From positions 8,943,306 through 9,007,305 of the forward strand of contig CM043954.1 in the NCBI GenBank assembly GCA_014529385.2: a DNA stretch of 64,000 nucleotides, written 5' to 3'. Positions 1-12,239 of this stretch are shown here, piece after piece; within the stretch, counting starts at the first letter, position 1; the number at the start of each line of letters is the position of its first letter. Source of the DNA: Adiantum capillus-veneris (lineage: Eukaryota > Streptophyta > Polypodiopsida > Polypodiales > Pteridaceae). A model generated the notes under the pieces. It was given only the letters and a program-made list of their open reading frames with translations. It did no database searches and had not been told where the DNA came from. The translations under genes were made by a program, and so were the position numbers.

Positions 1-6
1 AACTAC

Positions 7-3000
7 TTGAAGAGGTCCCCACAAAGATCATGGCTGAAGAAAGTAGGGTTATGGGAATCTGTGTCCCTACCATCGGTGGGAATAGATTTCAAAAGGGTGC
101 ACCAATTAATTCAAACAATCCAAGAAGACGGAACCTGCAGAGTGTCAGGGCTTGACAATGAGATGATGGAGATTCAAACCACCAAGGAGATTATCAAGGA
201 AGCCCTGAAGGTGTCATAATGGGCTAAACATGAGGGAAAGGAGGAAGAATCTGGTGGTCTACCTAAGAAAATCAAAACTGCCTTCCTTCAAGGACATAGC
301 AAACCAAAAGGTGGTGGTAATCACTCAGATCTACAGTCAGTGCCTGCTGAGTTATAGCAAAAGACCAAACAGATATACTACACCACATGGAGTTCTATCG
401 ACGACAATGACTTGGGTTATAAAAGAAGAATATGAATGTTACATAGATCATGCTTTGTATTTGTTTGAAGAGGTGACAAGAATACACGAAGACAACCCGA
501 GTTACATTGCAGGAGGAGAAGTGCTTACGAGGCTGATCTATCATGCAATAGGAGCAAGAGATCAGATGCCGCCTGCCCCTCATCAGAATGACTGGCTTAT
601 TCTAAGGCAACAACTTGATGAAAGACCAAAAAGGAGAGTGCCTCCTTCCATCAACACCATTGGAGGACGCACATTGGAAATCATTACCAGGAGTACCCAA
701 GAGAAAAGAGAAGAGGAGAGAAAGGATGAGGAAGAAAGATTGAGACAGAAGAAGATAAGAGTTGAGGCTGATCACAACACTAGGCTGCAGAAAATTGCCA
801 AGATGGACAGAATGCTAGAAGGGTTTGTCCTAGAAAGATCTTTACAAGTAAATGTAGGCGCCACTTGGAAACCCTCTAGTAGCTCTTACACACTAAGAAC
901 GAAGAATGCCAACAATGTAGCCTTTGAGTTGGACTAGTTTGAAAGATACATCCAAGAGAGGAATGCTACGGATGAGCCAGAGTTGCCACTTGAAGAGGAG
1001 GATCTCCAAACATTAAGAGATCAATTGAGGCCAACTACAATAGATGAGGAAGCACCACCTACCTCTTCAAGGCCAGTGGAAAGTGAAAGGCAACCAACTC
1101 CACCTACCGACTCTCCTCCACATCCAGAGAGCTCACCTCATGATGAGAGAGTCCCTACACCACCCCATAGAGAAGAAGAAGAAAGAACAGATGACCATCC
1201 ACCCACTCGAACAGTATCTCACCTTGATAAAGGCAAGCAGATAGTGGTGGATCTGACAAGAGAACAAGTAGCGTCCTCTTCTCAAGTAATTGAGTTGGGA
1301 GCTAGTATCAGCCTCGATTTGGGAGCAATGGAGACTTTACTAAACCAAGTAAAATTGCACAGTCAGTTGTTAGCTGATCAGGACATGGCTAACAAAAAGA
1401 GAATGGAGACAACCCATTAAGAGGTTCTGAAGTTGCAGGAGCAAAGAGACGACAACCTTACATGAATCAGCATTAAAGATGCTGAGATCTCGGGTCTCAA
1501 AAGCACAATAGACCTCCTCAAGGAAAATTTCCAGGAGCCAGAAAGTTACAATGCTATTTGTGAAGATACCATCCCTGTGTTTCTTGAAGATGTCAATGAT
1601 AGAGATGAACAAATCCAGAGGTTGATGGCAGAAAAGCAAGATTCTCTGGAGGCAATCAAAAATTTACAAGTCATAATTGATGACTTACAAATTGAAGTGA
1701 AGGATTTGAGAGCAGTGATGGATATACAGGCAAGGGAGATAGAAAGAGAAAAAAGTAAAAGACGTTGGAGCAACACCAGTGGCCCAACCACAAGAAGACG
1801 TGGAGGATCTGAAGAGAGAGCTAGAATTGGAAAGAAAACAGAGGTTGATGATAGCTAAAAGTGCACTTAGAGCTGAGGATCAGTTGCAAAAGCAAATAGC
1901 AGACTTACAAATCAGAAAACAGCAAGGACCAGCTCAAGACATTGAAAGAGAAAGCCTCTCTTTTGAGTCCATCAAGGAAGAACATGAGAAACTGCACAAC
2001 AGAGTCAAGGAATTGGAAGATGCTGCAGTCCAAAAGGAGATGCAATTCCAAACACTCTGAATTGATAATCAAACAATGGCTGCACAAATTGCAAATCTCC
2101 AAACTGCAAGCCAACCCCACAGCCAGGTGAGGGTGCACACGGTGCAAGAGACCACGGATTTGACTGGCCTGGCAGAGCTATATGGTGGTGATGATGAGGC
2201 TGAGGAAGGATCAGAGGACCACGGGCCCCCAAATACTCAGGATGATCAAGCTGGCCCCAGCAACCAAGAAGAAGACAAAGATTCCATCACAAAACTTAAA
2301 GAGCAAAAGTTGGCCGAAGAAATGGAAAAGCAGTCAGATATGATGTGGTACAAGGCCATGAAACTAGAGAGAGAAATGCTACAAGGACTCTCTAGATCAG
2401 GCAAGACAGCAGCAGAGCTACGGGAAGAGTGGAATGCCCTGATGTTACCCTATGCTCTGTTGAAATATGAAACACTGACACATCAACGGCAGCTAGCAAA
2501 TGAAGAGCAAGTGTCACTATTTGAAGGAGATTTACAGGTTCAGGAACAGAAAAGCAAAATCATAGATAGCCAGTCAAAGTGGAGGCGTCACTGGCTATTG
2601 GATCATCCTGACAACCTAATCCACTTAGTGAATGCACCACCTGAGCTCAGCGATGATAGAAATTTTTGCCCAACACCAAGAACGTATACTTACAGCCAAC
2701 ATAAAGCCTTACAAAGCAGAAATCCCACATGGCTGAACTATCCAGTTTTGTCAGTACCAGCCGAAGGAGAGAGAATATCCGGTGCGTACATGGTGAAAAC
2801 CCTTGAGGGTGCCATTGTGGAATTAGGAGGCTCTCCCGACCTGTCTTGCAAAATGATTTGTAAAATAGCTAGGACATTTTTGGCCTGTCTCACAGCGTTT
2901 TGAGAGAGCTGGAGTTTAGAGTTTATGGATACGGAAAGAAACATATCGGAGCCAGTTTTGTACGCATACTTCAGACGGCTCATGTTTTTGCCCAGCTACC

Positions 3001-3143
3001 ATCTCCACACATTCGAAGAAGCATTTTACACTAGCTTCTTCATGTACAAATCACAAAGTTTTGGCCCACTAATGGCGAGCAAAGCTATGAGATACGATGC
3101 CTTTCTACATCAAATAAACCAAGAAAGAAGACAAAGACATTGA
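7..3143 (+). pseudogene. Decayed long coiled-coil ORF of an LTR element (extra-ORF family, copy 1)
   Basis: I do not recognise a named family. Open frames at 7-219, 230-937, 983-1420, 1577-1858, 1779-2060, 2076-2903 and 2925-3143 read as one protein of roughly 1,000 residues. Frames at 230-1858 are colinear apart from stops at 935-937, 1418-1420 and about 1472. The frame then shifts near 1780-1850 and stays open to 3143 except for TGA at 2058 and 2901. The first ~250 residues look globular. Residues encoded at 700-800 and 1577-2060 are Glu/Lys/Gln-rich heptad-like coiled coil, separated by a Pro/Thr-rich stretch (1030-1230). The ORF ends about 40 bp before a polypurine tract and LTR, so it lies at the 3' end of a retroelement, where extra ORFs downstream of pol sit. 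A gag-like protein of a non-autonomous element is the alternative. A divergent copy is at 25964-27640. Confidence 0.6.
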
Positions 3144-3178
3144 AGACGAATCCAGTCATGTCATGGTAGACATGAACT

Positions 3179-3191
3179 AGGAGGGGGGGAG
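3179..3191 (+). other. Polypurine tract (plus-strand primer) of LTR element
   Basis: An uninterrupted purine run containing seven consecutive G lies immediately before a TGTTGG terminus, the standard position of the plus-strand priming site next to a 3' LTR. It fixes the orientation of the element as + and the LTR start at 3192. Confidence 0.75.
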
Positions 3192-3673
3192 TGTTGGATC
3201 CCAACAGTTGTATAAAGCCCCTTTTTAATTACTATCAAATTCCCTTTGTAACGCTAATGATGTCTACCATCTTTATCCAATTGTCTCGATTATGTATAGA
3301 TTTATTAGTTGGTCGGGACGCAATGCGTTTCCACTTTGTAATTATGATGAGTAGAACTCAATTAAAACCCCATGTACATTTTGAGCTAAGGTGACTAAAG
3401 TATAAAGGTCACCTTAGAACCATTTTTGAATAACATTTGAATAATTAATTTTGTGTCGTACGAGTCTGAGAGAGAGAGAGTGTGTGTGTGATCTTATCCT
3501 CTTCGCTACGCGCATCTCCCTCACCGGATTCACGAAGCGACCACACCATCGCGGTAGCCTCTCCAAGAGCTACGTACCCACGCCACGCATTCGCATCTTC
3601 GAGCTGTTCGCAAGAGATCTTCCCACGAGCTTGTTTTTCTTGTAAGTAGCACAAACGGTCTCTGTTTTCAACA
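3192..3673 (+). repeat. 3' LTR, 482 bp
   Basis: The LTR begins TGTTG directly after the polypurine tract and the best end is CAACA at 3669-3673, giving 5-bp inverted termini. A TATA-box-like TATAAAGG is at 3401-3408 and a short GA/GT repeat follows it. The partner 5' LTR would lie left of the window, so the target-site duplication (candidate ATCAA at 3674) cannot be checked. Confidence 0.65.
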
Positions 3674-4104
3674 ATCAAGTACTTTATGGAAGGAGGGCGA
3701 TATTAGCTACGCATAGATGTTCATAGACTTAGGTTTTGCACACTTTTAGGTTATGACGTGTGAGTCTATCGCGACTGTATTTGAGGTAGCTAGGGTTATA
3801 ATCTGGTGAGATTGGACTTATAGGTAAGTGTATCCTAGTGAGGGGATTGTGCCTAGAAAGTTTGAAGTGATTTCGAGTTCATTTGATGTGTAAACGATGT
3901 TATGAGCATTTAGGGATAGAGTGGGTTGGAGTTAACAAGGATTAGTGATTGATGCATCATAGAAGTGCGTATGTGTAGGGTGGTCTCAGCGTGACAAGCT
4001 AACGAGATTGCCTCCGTGCACCTACGGGTTAGTCGTGTCACCGGATGACAATTATGTTGTCTGTGTTGTGCTTGTGAGCATGAATAGGGGAGTAGTTAGC
4101 CCTA
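3674..4104. other. No gene recognised
   Basis: This stretch lies between the LTR at 3192-3673 and the truncated reverse transcriptase on the opposite strand. No coding frame of note, no terminal repeat and no similarity to the flanking elements is visible. The break in the gypsy element falls at its right edge. Confidence 0.5.
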
Positions 4105-4615
4105 AAACAGTAAAGACCAAACGTAGTGTGAAATGTGGTCTTTACAATGTCTTGATCAACTATCCTTATTTGATGATAGCCACTTTTTAGGTCAATCCTA
4201 CTGATGTAGGTGGACCCTTGTAGCTTATCAAATAGGTCTTCTACCCGTGGAACGGGAAACCTATTCTTGATAGTGATCCTATTTAGTGCTCTATAATCGA
4301 AACACATTCGATACGTGCCATCTTTCTTTTGCACTATAATACAGGTGAGCAAAATGGAGATGAGCTAGGCCTAACCATGCCCTTCTCAACTAACTCATGC
4401 ACTTGCCACATAATCTCCTCTTGTTGAGCTTGGGAAACTCTATAAGGAGGTTTGTTAGGCGGTGAACTTCTTGAAGGAATTTCAATTGCATGGTCATCAT
4501 TGCCTCGTTTAGGAGGTAGTTCACAAGGGATGTCGTCAATAAAGACGTCTTGAAACCCCTTGAGAAAACTGGATAACTCTAATCCTTGTGATTGTTTATA
4601 TTTTCTTTTGCTCAA
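4105..4615 (-). pseudogene. Ty3/gypsy reverse transcriptase, N-terminal part, truncated (gypsy-1)
   Basis: Two overlapping frames (4334-4615 and 4038-4352) encode the region before RT and the first RT blocks. Visible are the PPNKPPYRVS and SSPFCSPV blocks that precede RT in plant gypsy elements, then KKDGTYRMCFDYRALN, NRFPVPRVEDLFDKL and [13 protein letters not shown] frameshift near 4340 separates the two frames. Similarity stops just after the FGLY block near 4105, before the catalytic [FY]-x-DD motif, so palm, RNase H and integrase are missing. What follows to the left is unrelated sequence. Gag and protease lie immediately upstream in the same orientation. Confidence 0.85.
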
Positions 4616-5160
4616 GCATTAGGTTCATTTTGAGAATCTTTAACAAAAATAATGTACACGAAAATAGAGCTCTTTATTGACTTATTAAAAGCTTGCGTAT
4701 GTACAATGGGTATGGTGTTACCTATTTCCTTAGCATCTATGTACATATCTTTTTCCCTGAACCTAAAGTAGATTCTCCTTTCAGGGAATTTAACAATGGC
4801 AGCCATGCGATCAAACCATGGTGCACCTAGGATTACATCCTCGTGCTTGAGAGGAGAGATAAAGAAGTCCTCTTTGTCCACATCGCTTTGGACATGGAGC
4901 CTCAATTTTCCAATTAAGGGAATGACTGAAGCTTCTTGCCCCTTGAAATCACCATCTGCATGGAGGACATCTCCATCTCGTAGGCTTGGATGCCTAGCTT
5001 GGTGGTCAACTCTTTGGATATGAAATTGTGAGTAGAACCAAAGTCAAAGAGAATAAAAGCTTCATGTTCTCTTACCTTTCCCCAAGCATGGCATAGAGGA
5101 GATCCTTTGTGGTGAGCTTCCTCTTCTTGGATTTCAACCAAGGTAGCTCTAGGAGGCTCA
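4612..5160 (-). pseudogene. Ty3/gypsy aspartic protease and linker (gypsy-1)
   Basis: Frames 4914-5141 and 4612-4905 encode a retropepsin region: LCHAWGKV, then the active-site region LFDFGSTHNFIS, then the flap and the late block DVILGAPWF. In the family the active site is D-[S/T/P]-G; here the middle residue is Phe, so the enzyme is probably dead. A TAG stop at about 4912 interrupts the frame. It continues into the pre-RT linker, ending at a stop at 4612. It would have cleaved the Gag-Pol polyprotein in the virus-like particle. Confidence 0.8.
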
Positions 5161-6666
5161 TGGCGAGTGTTCTTTTGGGGACAAGCGCGCTACACATGCC
5201 CTTGCTCGCCGCACTTGAAACAGTGGTTATCCTTGAGATAACACTCAAGCTTTTCAAGAGAGAGTTTATTGTTACCTTTGTAAAATCCCTTCTCCTTAGC
5301 TTTGTTGTTATTGGAATTCCCCTTGGGAGTCTTTTGGATATTGTCCTTCCCCTTAGGCTCATTGAAACCCTTGTTTTTCGTGGGCTTAAGATTTCTCTTA
5401 GCCCGTGTTTGGAAATTGATTCGAGAAGCCACCATAGTATGGTGTATAACCGCCGATATGGTGCGTGGCCTTTGGGAATTGACATACTCAGCCATTTCTT
5501 CAGTTAAGCCCGCACAAAATTGTCGTTTTTGCTCTCCAAAATCCATCTTTTTGAAGACAGTGGCTTTGAGATGTAAGTCCCAAAACCTGTCCACATATTT
5601 GTGAATGAATTCATAGGGAGAGAGCTTCAAGCTTCGCCATTCGGTGCGTACTTTGTCTTTGGCATCGTTGGCCAAAAACTGCTTCATGATGGAAGCTCTT
5701 AAAGCTTTCCATGTTCATGGAGCCTCACTGTTTGCTCATAGGCTAGACCACCATTGCCTGGTGGACTTTTGAAAGTGCATAGCTACATGGCGTAGCTTGG
5801 AGGACTCCGTAAAGCCCTCATCTCCAAACGCCGCATCAAATTGTTGGATAAAGGCCAAGATTTTTTCCGTGGCACCAATGGTGCCATCATAGGTAAGGAA
5901 AGAGATGCTCTTTCCTCCCTCTTTGAACTTCTTGAGCTTGGATGACGTCTTCCACGCGGCATAGGATTTCCTATGGCCTCTTCTTTTTTATGGTTGAAAA
6001 GTTGCACCATCGCTTTCTTCAGAAGATGAAGAATTTGAGGAAGATGGAGAAGAGGGTGACCTCTTTCTCGCCTTGGTTCTCTTTGTCCACACCATCACTT
6101 TCTTCATAAGAGAAAGAGGATGAAGAAGATGGAGAAGAGGGTGACCTCTTTCTTGCCTTTTTCTTTTCTTGATTTTTATCATCCCTCTTTGAATAATGGT
6201 GTAGAGAAGTGTGCTATGGTCTTCTCCGTTTAGGAGGTGATGGAGAGCGTTTTGCCCGCCGTCTTCATGGAACCATCTTCGCCAAGGTGGCAGGAGACTC
6301 ACTTGTTTCTCGTTCCTTCGGTGGGGGCTCTTGAGTTCTCCTTTGAGAAGGAAATGCGTCATCAAGAAGCCAATTTTTTAGCCCTTCGTATGGATCCTCT
6401 TCTTCTTTCCGAATCGGAGAGAGGCCTCTTTTGGGAGTCTTGCAAGGAGGCTTCCTAGCTACTCTCTCATCATGGTGGGGAGCTTGGAGAATCCCAGGAG
6501 CACGAAGCTGCCATTGCACTTCACTTTGGAGGGATGGATTACCCATGGCTTGTTGAAGCCTAGAAACAAGGTAGTTAACAAGCATATGGGCATCATTAGT
6601 AGCCTGCTCATTAGCAAAATCAAAGCTATCAACATTAATTTCACTCTCTTTACTATTTTCAACCAT
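5161..6666 (-). pseudogene. Ty3/gypsy gag with CCHC zinc knuckle (gypsy-1)
   Basis: The ATG at 6664-6666 starts the first frame (6265-6666). The reading shifts through 5988-6365 and 5783-6010 and resumes at 5190-5687. The last frame holds the Retrotrans_gag core (FRDLHLKA-type helices around EWRSLKLSPYEFIHKYVDRF), then a Lys/Asn-rich stretch and the zinc knuckle CFKCGEQGHV. A TAG codon sits between its His and last Cys. A short tandem duplication (roughly 6016-6070 and 6105-6160) in the acidic Ser/Glu-rich region has disturbed the frame. Protease and RT follow downstream. The family's role is RNA packaging and particle assembly. Confidence 0.8.
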
Positions 6667-7066
6667 TCTAACAACTTTTAGGTGTAAATTTTTTTAGGTG
6701 TACTTTGGCACTTCAAGCCCTAGTTGCTACTCCTCTTTACCCCTTTAGAAAAATCACTCAAGCTACTATACCCGTATCTCGAATACCATTAACTGTAAAG
6801 AAAAGAAGAGAGGGTCTTTCAACACCAAAACATCCCCAGCTCCTGTCAAGCTTCTAATAGCTCAATAGTGGTTAAGCCGTAGGCAAGCCCCGTAGAACTC
6901 CACAGACCATAGCTCTCGATGGTGATGCCCCGTTATCTGCATGAAGCCAGCCGCACTGCAAGGCTGAAAAATCCCTATTCTACTTACTCAATTGCAATTA
7001 ATAATACCAACCATTCATAGCTAGCTTGAGGACCTCCCTTCTTGAGGAAGAAAATAGAAACCTTGT
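6667..7066 (-). other. gypsy-1 leader, no gene
   Basis: About 400 bp separate the gag ATG from the primer-binding site. No open frame or repeat stands out. It corresponds to the untranslated leader of the retroelement. Confidence 0.5.
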
Positions 7067-7078
7067 GCTCTGATACCA
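7067..7078 (-). promoter_or_regulatory. Primer-binding site, initiator tRNA-Met (gypsy-1)
   Basis: The minus strand reads TGGTATCAGAGC, the exact 12-nt complement of the 3' end of plant initiator tRNA-Met used by many plant LTR elements. It lies one base from a TGTAACAG terminus (7080), which marks the inner end of the 5' LTR. Confidence 0.85.
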
Positions 7079-7079
7079 A

Positions 7080-9054
7080 TGTAACAGTTAATGACCTAGT
7101 AATCTGTGTGTAGCGGAAAATAACATTAACATAGTGAGCATTTCATTAGAATATATTCCTAATGAGCATAACAAGAGTGCTTGGCTGAAAAGAGAAACAA
7201 AAAGCATCACACCTAGTTAGATAGGCTTGAAAAATACTTCAAAAGAGAGAGAAATTAAGCTATTGACAGTTGAGGACCGGATTTACATGGAGCCAGTCCC
7301 CCCTCCAAAAGGCTTTGTATTATAGGTTTCCCCCATCAAAAGAGACATTTTACAATACAATTCTTTGTGTTCCTTTGATAACTAGCTAGTGCAATGAGGA
7401 TGAAAGCTTCAAGAACTAAGAAAAACACTTATAAAACACAACATCAATACCCTCACGGTCTCAGACCCAAGACCTCACACCTCTTCGAAGATGGTGAGAG
7501 CTAGCGGGGTATGAGAGTAGATTGAGAGGAAGAAGTAGTAGTCTTACAAGAAATATGTACATCTCCTCACATAATCACTCATATTAGCATAGCATAGCTT
7601 AGTAAGTAGCATGGTAGAGGAGATGAGCATGCATTGAAGCTTGGCTCTTTGTTGGATTTGCATCACAAAGCCAAGAGTTGTTGGTGTAGGCCTCCCTTCT
7701 CCAAGCTTGGAGTAGATGATAAGCTTTCCATTAAAGCTTGAGAAGGAGAGAGAGAGTCTTCTTGCTTCACACATGAGCTAGTGTGAGTGTGTGTGGAATC
7801 ATGCCTTGAGAAATTCAGCCCCCTCTCTCTCTTGGTTGACCCCTCATGCAAAATACTCATGCTCACACCCCATTGGACCTCTCCAAGCTTAGCCAATGAG
7901 AATTAAGTAGCATAAGTGATAGCCTTCTCACATGTGTTCCCCTTTCTCCTTTTGTGAGAGCTTTAGGTAATTAATTAATGATACTAAACTCTCATTGGAC
8001 CCCTTTGTCTTCTGACCAATAGGAATTAGGCAAGCCATTGGGTTGTTGAATGCTCATTGGACCCTTGGGAGACTGTCCAATAGTCTTCTAGAGAGCTTAA
8101 TTCTTATTGGTTATTTTATTAAGTATTTTTAAATTAATTAAACTAGATTTACTCTAGCCTAATTCTCATTTGTCCACCTCTATGGCCATCCAATAGGATT
8201 TGAGTGCACCTTGTGGGCATATGGGCTAGGGAGCTGAACATATGTCCCTCATTCCCTTTGTGTAAAGGAAGCTTGTGAGTGTGTGTGTGTGTGTGTTTCT
8301 CTCTCATCCCCTACTTGCAAGGCTCGCCCCCTCCTTTGTAGGATTTTTGAAGACTTTTTGGTTCACACACAAAGCATCCAATTTCCCTAGTGTTTTTCTC
8401 TTTGGACACAACCTTTGAATTTTGGAACCTTAGCATTTTGGAAGTCTTAATGGGCTGAACCTTAGGGTCTTTAAATCCCATTGCTGCTCATTTCTCTTTT
8501 GCATATGGCCCCCCTTTGGATCCCTATTTTCCCTCCTTTGGATCCCTACTATGGCCGGTCTGCCAGCTTAACCAATATTCTAGCTTTTTCTCCCCTGGCA
8601 CTTTCCCATAATAAATGATCAGTTTAACACGAGAAAATCATTTAGGAGAACTAGATATTAGTTATTATGACAAGTCACCTACTACGGTTGCTGCCAATTG
8701 CACACTTCCAAGGATTAGAATATACCACCATAAATTACATGCTGAGAGGGTCCCAATAACACTCGGTTTGTCCAAAATTGACACTCCTACACCAAGTTAC
8801 TGACAAAACTAACTTCGGGCACTAAAATTGACTATCTGACTCTGACAAGTATAATAATTTGCACTCTAATGGGGATGTGTTAACTCTTGACTGTCAAGTC
8901 CTAGCACTCCCATGAATATGAGGAAACGCAGCAAATTCAAACTAGAAGAGAAATAAGTTTTGAAGTAGACATGGAGAATATCACGGACACTAAAGGATTC
9001 TTTGTGGATGAAGAAATGCAACTAGTACAAGGATAGAGATTTTTCACAGCACTG
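7080..9054 (-). repeat. Candidate 5' LTR of gypsy-1 and flank; far end undefined
   Basis: The LTR starts at TGTAACAG next to the primer-binding site. Its other end cannot be fixed because no second copy is present in the window. The stretch holds no convincing gene. It contains several short repeated blocks around CTCATTGGACC (near 7870, 7990, 8050) and a (GT)n run at about 8279-8296. Sequence right of about 8580 may be outside the LTR. Confidence 0.35.
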
Positions 9055-9655
9055 TGGAAGGATGATTGTAGCGCAGACAATGTGTCGTGCTCTCTACAGT
9101 GGGTGCTCCTCAGTGCAATGTGCATGACAATCTCACTCAAAACAAACTGAAATAGGAAACAATAGACAACAACTGAGCTCATAGAGATACAACGGCAGCA
9201 GTAGACCACAACAAGTGACTTGACTATCTCAAAGAACTCATACAGACTCTAGCGTGGTAGCACACTCAGCTCCAGCCCAGGACTCTCAGGTACAATGTTG
9301 TTTCGAGGCTCAGATGTGCAGGGATGGGGAAGACGTGCTGTGTGTATAGACTCACTCTAGACGACTACGTAAAGATAATCATGACCAGACCGCTACTACT
9401 CATATATACAACCATAAAGAGCCACCAACGTCTCATAAATGACAGCATCTAAGTCTATCTCCACATGATCTGGCCACAATGTCCACTAGACCACCATATC
9501 CCTGCCACGTGTCATAGCCCAGCGAGTCTGACCAGTGTGAACTGACCGTCCAGTGTGAATCGACCAGACCAAAGACCAACTGTAAAGTCCAAACTGTACT
9601 AGTTGTCCTGTAAAAGTGACACTGTAGCCTGCCTAGAGGTTGCTTGCCACAAGAC
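9055..9655 (-). repeat. LTR-like repeat, copy A
   Basis: This block is colinear with 25360-25931 over most of its length, sharing long near-identical stretches such as GACGACTACGTAAAGATAATC and CACTCAGCTxCAGCCCA. Its left edge (TGGAAGG) and right edge (CCACA) are my best alignment limits. The right end has about 20 bp that copy B lacks. Confidence 0.6.
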
Positions 9656-9919
9656 CGCTAACCGTCTTGGTGAGCGGAAGTCTGAAAAACTTTGAAAGAA
9701 AACCACTAGCTACTACATACGTACAATAGTGAGCTCCTGAATCTGTCATCCAAGAGATAGAGTGGTGGCCACTGTTGCACCCGAAGTATCAACCTCTAGA
9801 GGTGGAGCCATCAAATCAATGGTGGGGCTCTGCTCTATGTGAGTTGTCCTATCCGTAATTGGGGCCCCTACCTGCTGTTGGGCAGATGGTAGAAATTGTC
9901 CTGTAGTGTATGGAGGACG
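9656..9919. other. No gene recognised
   Basis: Sequence between the LTR-like repeat and the C-terminal end of the extra ORF. It might be the 3' untranslated part of gypsy-2, but no polypurine tract is evident. Confidence 0.4.
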
Positions 9920-11893
9920 TCAAGTAACACAACCATGGCGGTGTGCTCCAGCAATTTCGTCGCAATAAGTCACATTCTGCATCTGGGGCAATAATGACGA
10001 CTGAAACCCCTGAGGAGGATATTGTTGTTGATTGTAGTACTGAACTGGAGTCTGTGGGTAAAGTCCCATAAATTGCTGAGAAGGACCCTTTGCTGCATTC
10101 TGCACTGCTATACCTGCTCTAGTCCACCCATACCCCCGTACCCATCATTGTAGGCTGGGTTGCCCTATTTTCATGTAAGAGCAGTTCTCTAAATCCTTGT
10201 ACTTGATTTTGAAGGTCACTAATCACTTGAGAATTTAACTTCAAGGCCTGTTGGAGTGCAAAAATAGTAGCATCCCGGTCGACGATGGCGCTCTTAGAAA
10301 CTCGTAGAGATCCCTCCATAGCTGCATAAGTAGCTGCGTGACACTGGTGTGTAGCTGCTAACCGCTCTGCTCCAAGCTCAATGGTGGAAACGGCTTTCCG
10401 AGAATCCCGCAATATATCCTCAGATAGCCGAAAAAGTGATGTAGAGTCCAACACTGTCGAAGGTCTTGTAACAGTGTCAGGGTGAAGAGAGATGGCAAGT
10501 GGTACAGCTGGTGGCAATGGGGTGGCAAGTGGCACTGCTCGTGGTGGTGGACTGGGAGCATGCATCTCTGGCGGAGTAGACATGGTGGGAGTGATTGCAG
10601 CAAGACTCGGCATTGGAGAAGAAGCAACTCTCACTGGGGCTTGGGAGCTAGTCACTGTGGTAGGAGTAAAAATAGCAGAGAGAGGAACATACACTGTAGA
10701 AGCCACAAATGTGACATGCATAGTGTGATCTGCAGCACCTGAACTTACCATTGAACCAGTAGCGGAAGTATGCGAAGAACGTCGAACAGGTTGCTTCACT
10801 CGAAGCTACTTACTTTCCAAAACTGGCAGTGATATTAAAGATTCTACTATGTCCTTCACTACCTTTGCCCTCTTTTTCTTAGGCTTTCTAGGTAGATTCA
10901 GTTTCTGTTCAATATCTTTCCCTTTTTCCTTAGAGCTTTTACGCCGCATCCACATCCATAGGATGAACATGTATGTTAATGACCGAGGCCAACATGGGAT
11001 CTGCAAAGCATTGAAAGCTCGATTGCACAGATTGCACTTGAGCTCTAAATATTTTGCCCGCGACTGTAAAGAGGTAAATAAAATTTGATGAAAGCCACAC
11101 GGGATGGTGTGGATGAGGCAGTATAGGCCTTTGCAGTGCGAGAATATAGTAGGGATGTCACATCTGCCCTTGCTTACTTTAGCAGCTCGAACCAAAAAGT
11201 AGTACTTGAAAATGGCCCATAGCTTTTTATTCCTTGCATAGTCAGCATGACTCGTACTAAGTATCTCTTTGCATGCCTCGATGGTCGCATCTTTCAAACG
11301 TTGTGAATAGATTCTCGTAGTCGGTTTTACTGCAGGAAAGTTTGTCATCCCCAAAGCATGACCAATGCGTGTAGCAGTAAGTGGGTGCCCTCTGACTTTG
11401 GAAAAAAACTTGAGAATCTCATGCACCATATCCATGGGAATAACAGAAGGTAGATCGGCCTCTGCTAATGCTGACAGACCTAGCAAATATAGCTGACCTT
11501 TTGATAAAACTTCTCAAAGAGACGAATGAGGTTGCTCTGCAGATGGAAGTTTAAAGTGAATTTGGTTTGAGTTTTGGAAGAATGAGGCCGAGGAATTTGA
11601 TGGCTCGGTACCTGCATGATGGGATTCCTCTTCTTTTGGTTTTTCACAGCATCTTCTTGTTCATCATCTTCCTCTTTCTATTGGCTAGAAGACTCTGAGT
11701 CGAAGTCAAAGGCAGAGCCCGAGTCAGATGCTTTGTAATTCTCATCACTGTGATCAGTGGAGGACAGATTGGTGAGGCCATGGCTGGAGGTATCCACATC
11801 CTCTTCCTCTGCAGAACTTTGGGATGTTTCAATTGGCCTTTGTCGAGACAAAGCTTTCTTCTTCCTAGCTTGTTTGCTTGTACCAGCCATCAT
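9920..11893 (-). pseudogene. Extra ORF downstream of gypsy-2 pol, decayed
   Basis: Frames at 11678-11893, 10806-11486, 10119-10799 and 9920-10105 read as one protein of about 600-650 residues. The start is basic (MMAGTSKQARKKK) and followed by an acidic Ser/Asp stretch. A folded domain of about 150 residues follows, then a Lys-rich segment with a possible nuclear-localisation run (PRKPKKKRAK), a Pro/Ala/Thr-rich linker, a predicted coiled coil (around DATIFALQQALKLNSQV) and a Gln/Tyr-rich tail. A single TAG at 10806-10808 joins two frames in phase; the other joins are frameshifts. The folded domain resembles the loosely defined putative plant transposon proteins, but I cannot assign it firmly. 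It is in the same orientation as pol, between integrase and the presumed 3' LTR. Confidence 0.5.
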
Positions 11894-12239
11894 GAAGTGT
11901 GCTTGAAAATTTCAAACCTGAAAAACGTCAGTTGGAGATTGTTGAATAGTTCCTGTCCGAAAAGCTAGCTGCATGAATCAGATCAATATATAAGAGCAAG
12001 CTACAAGTGCGCTCCTCACAGATGTAGCACTCTCTGGCTAGTGTGCAGGGTGAAATCTACTCCCAGATTCCCAGATGTAGTGCTGCACTTGGTTTTTCAG
12101 GGAAAAAACTTGATTACAAGGGGAAGAAGAGGCAGGTGGCAGATGCAAGAGGAGGGAAATATCAGGGAGCAGATGCAGGAGGAGGGCGATATCAAGGAGC
12201 AATGAGGCTATCGGCGAGAGGTATTAGAGAGGGGACGAT

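Noticed and set aside
9055-9655. Certain assignment as 3' LTR of gypsy-2
   Set aside because: Sequence matches the 5' LTR, but no polypurine tract or matching target duplication could be found, so it is reported only as probable.
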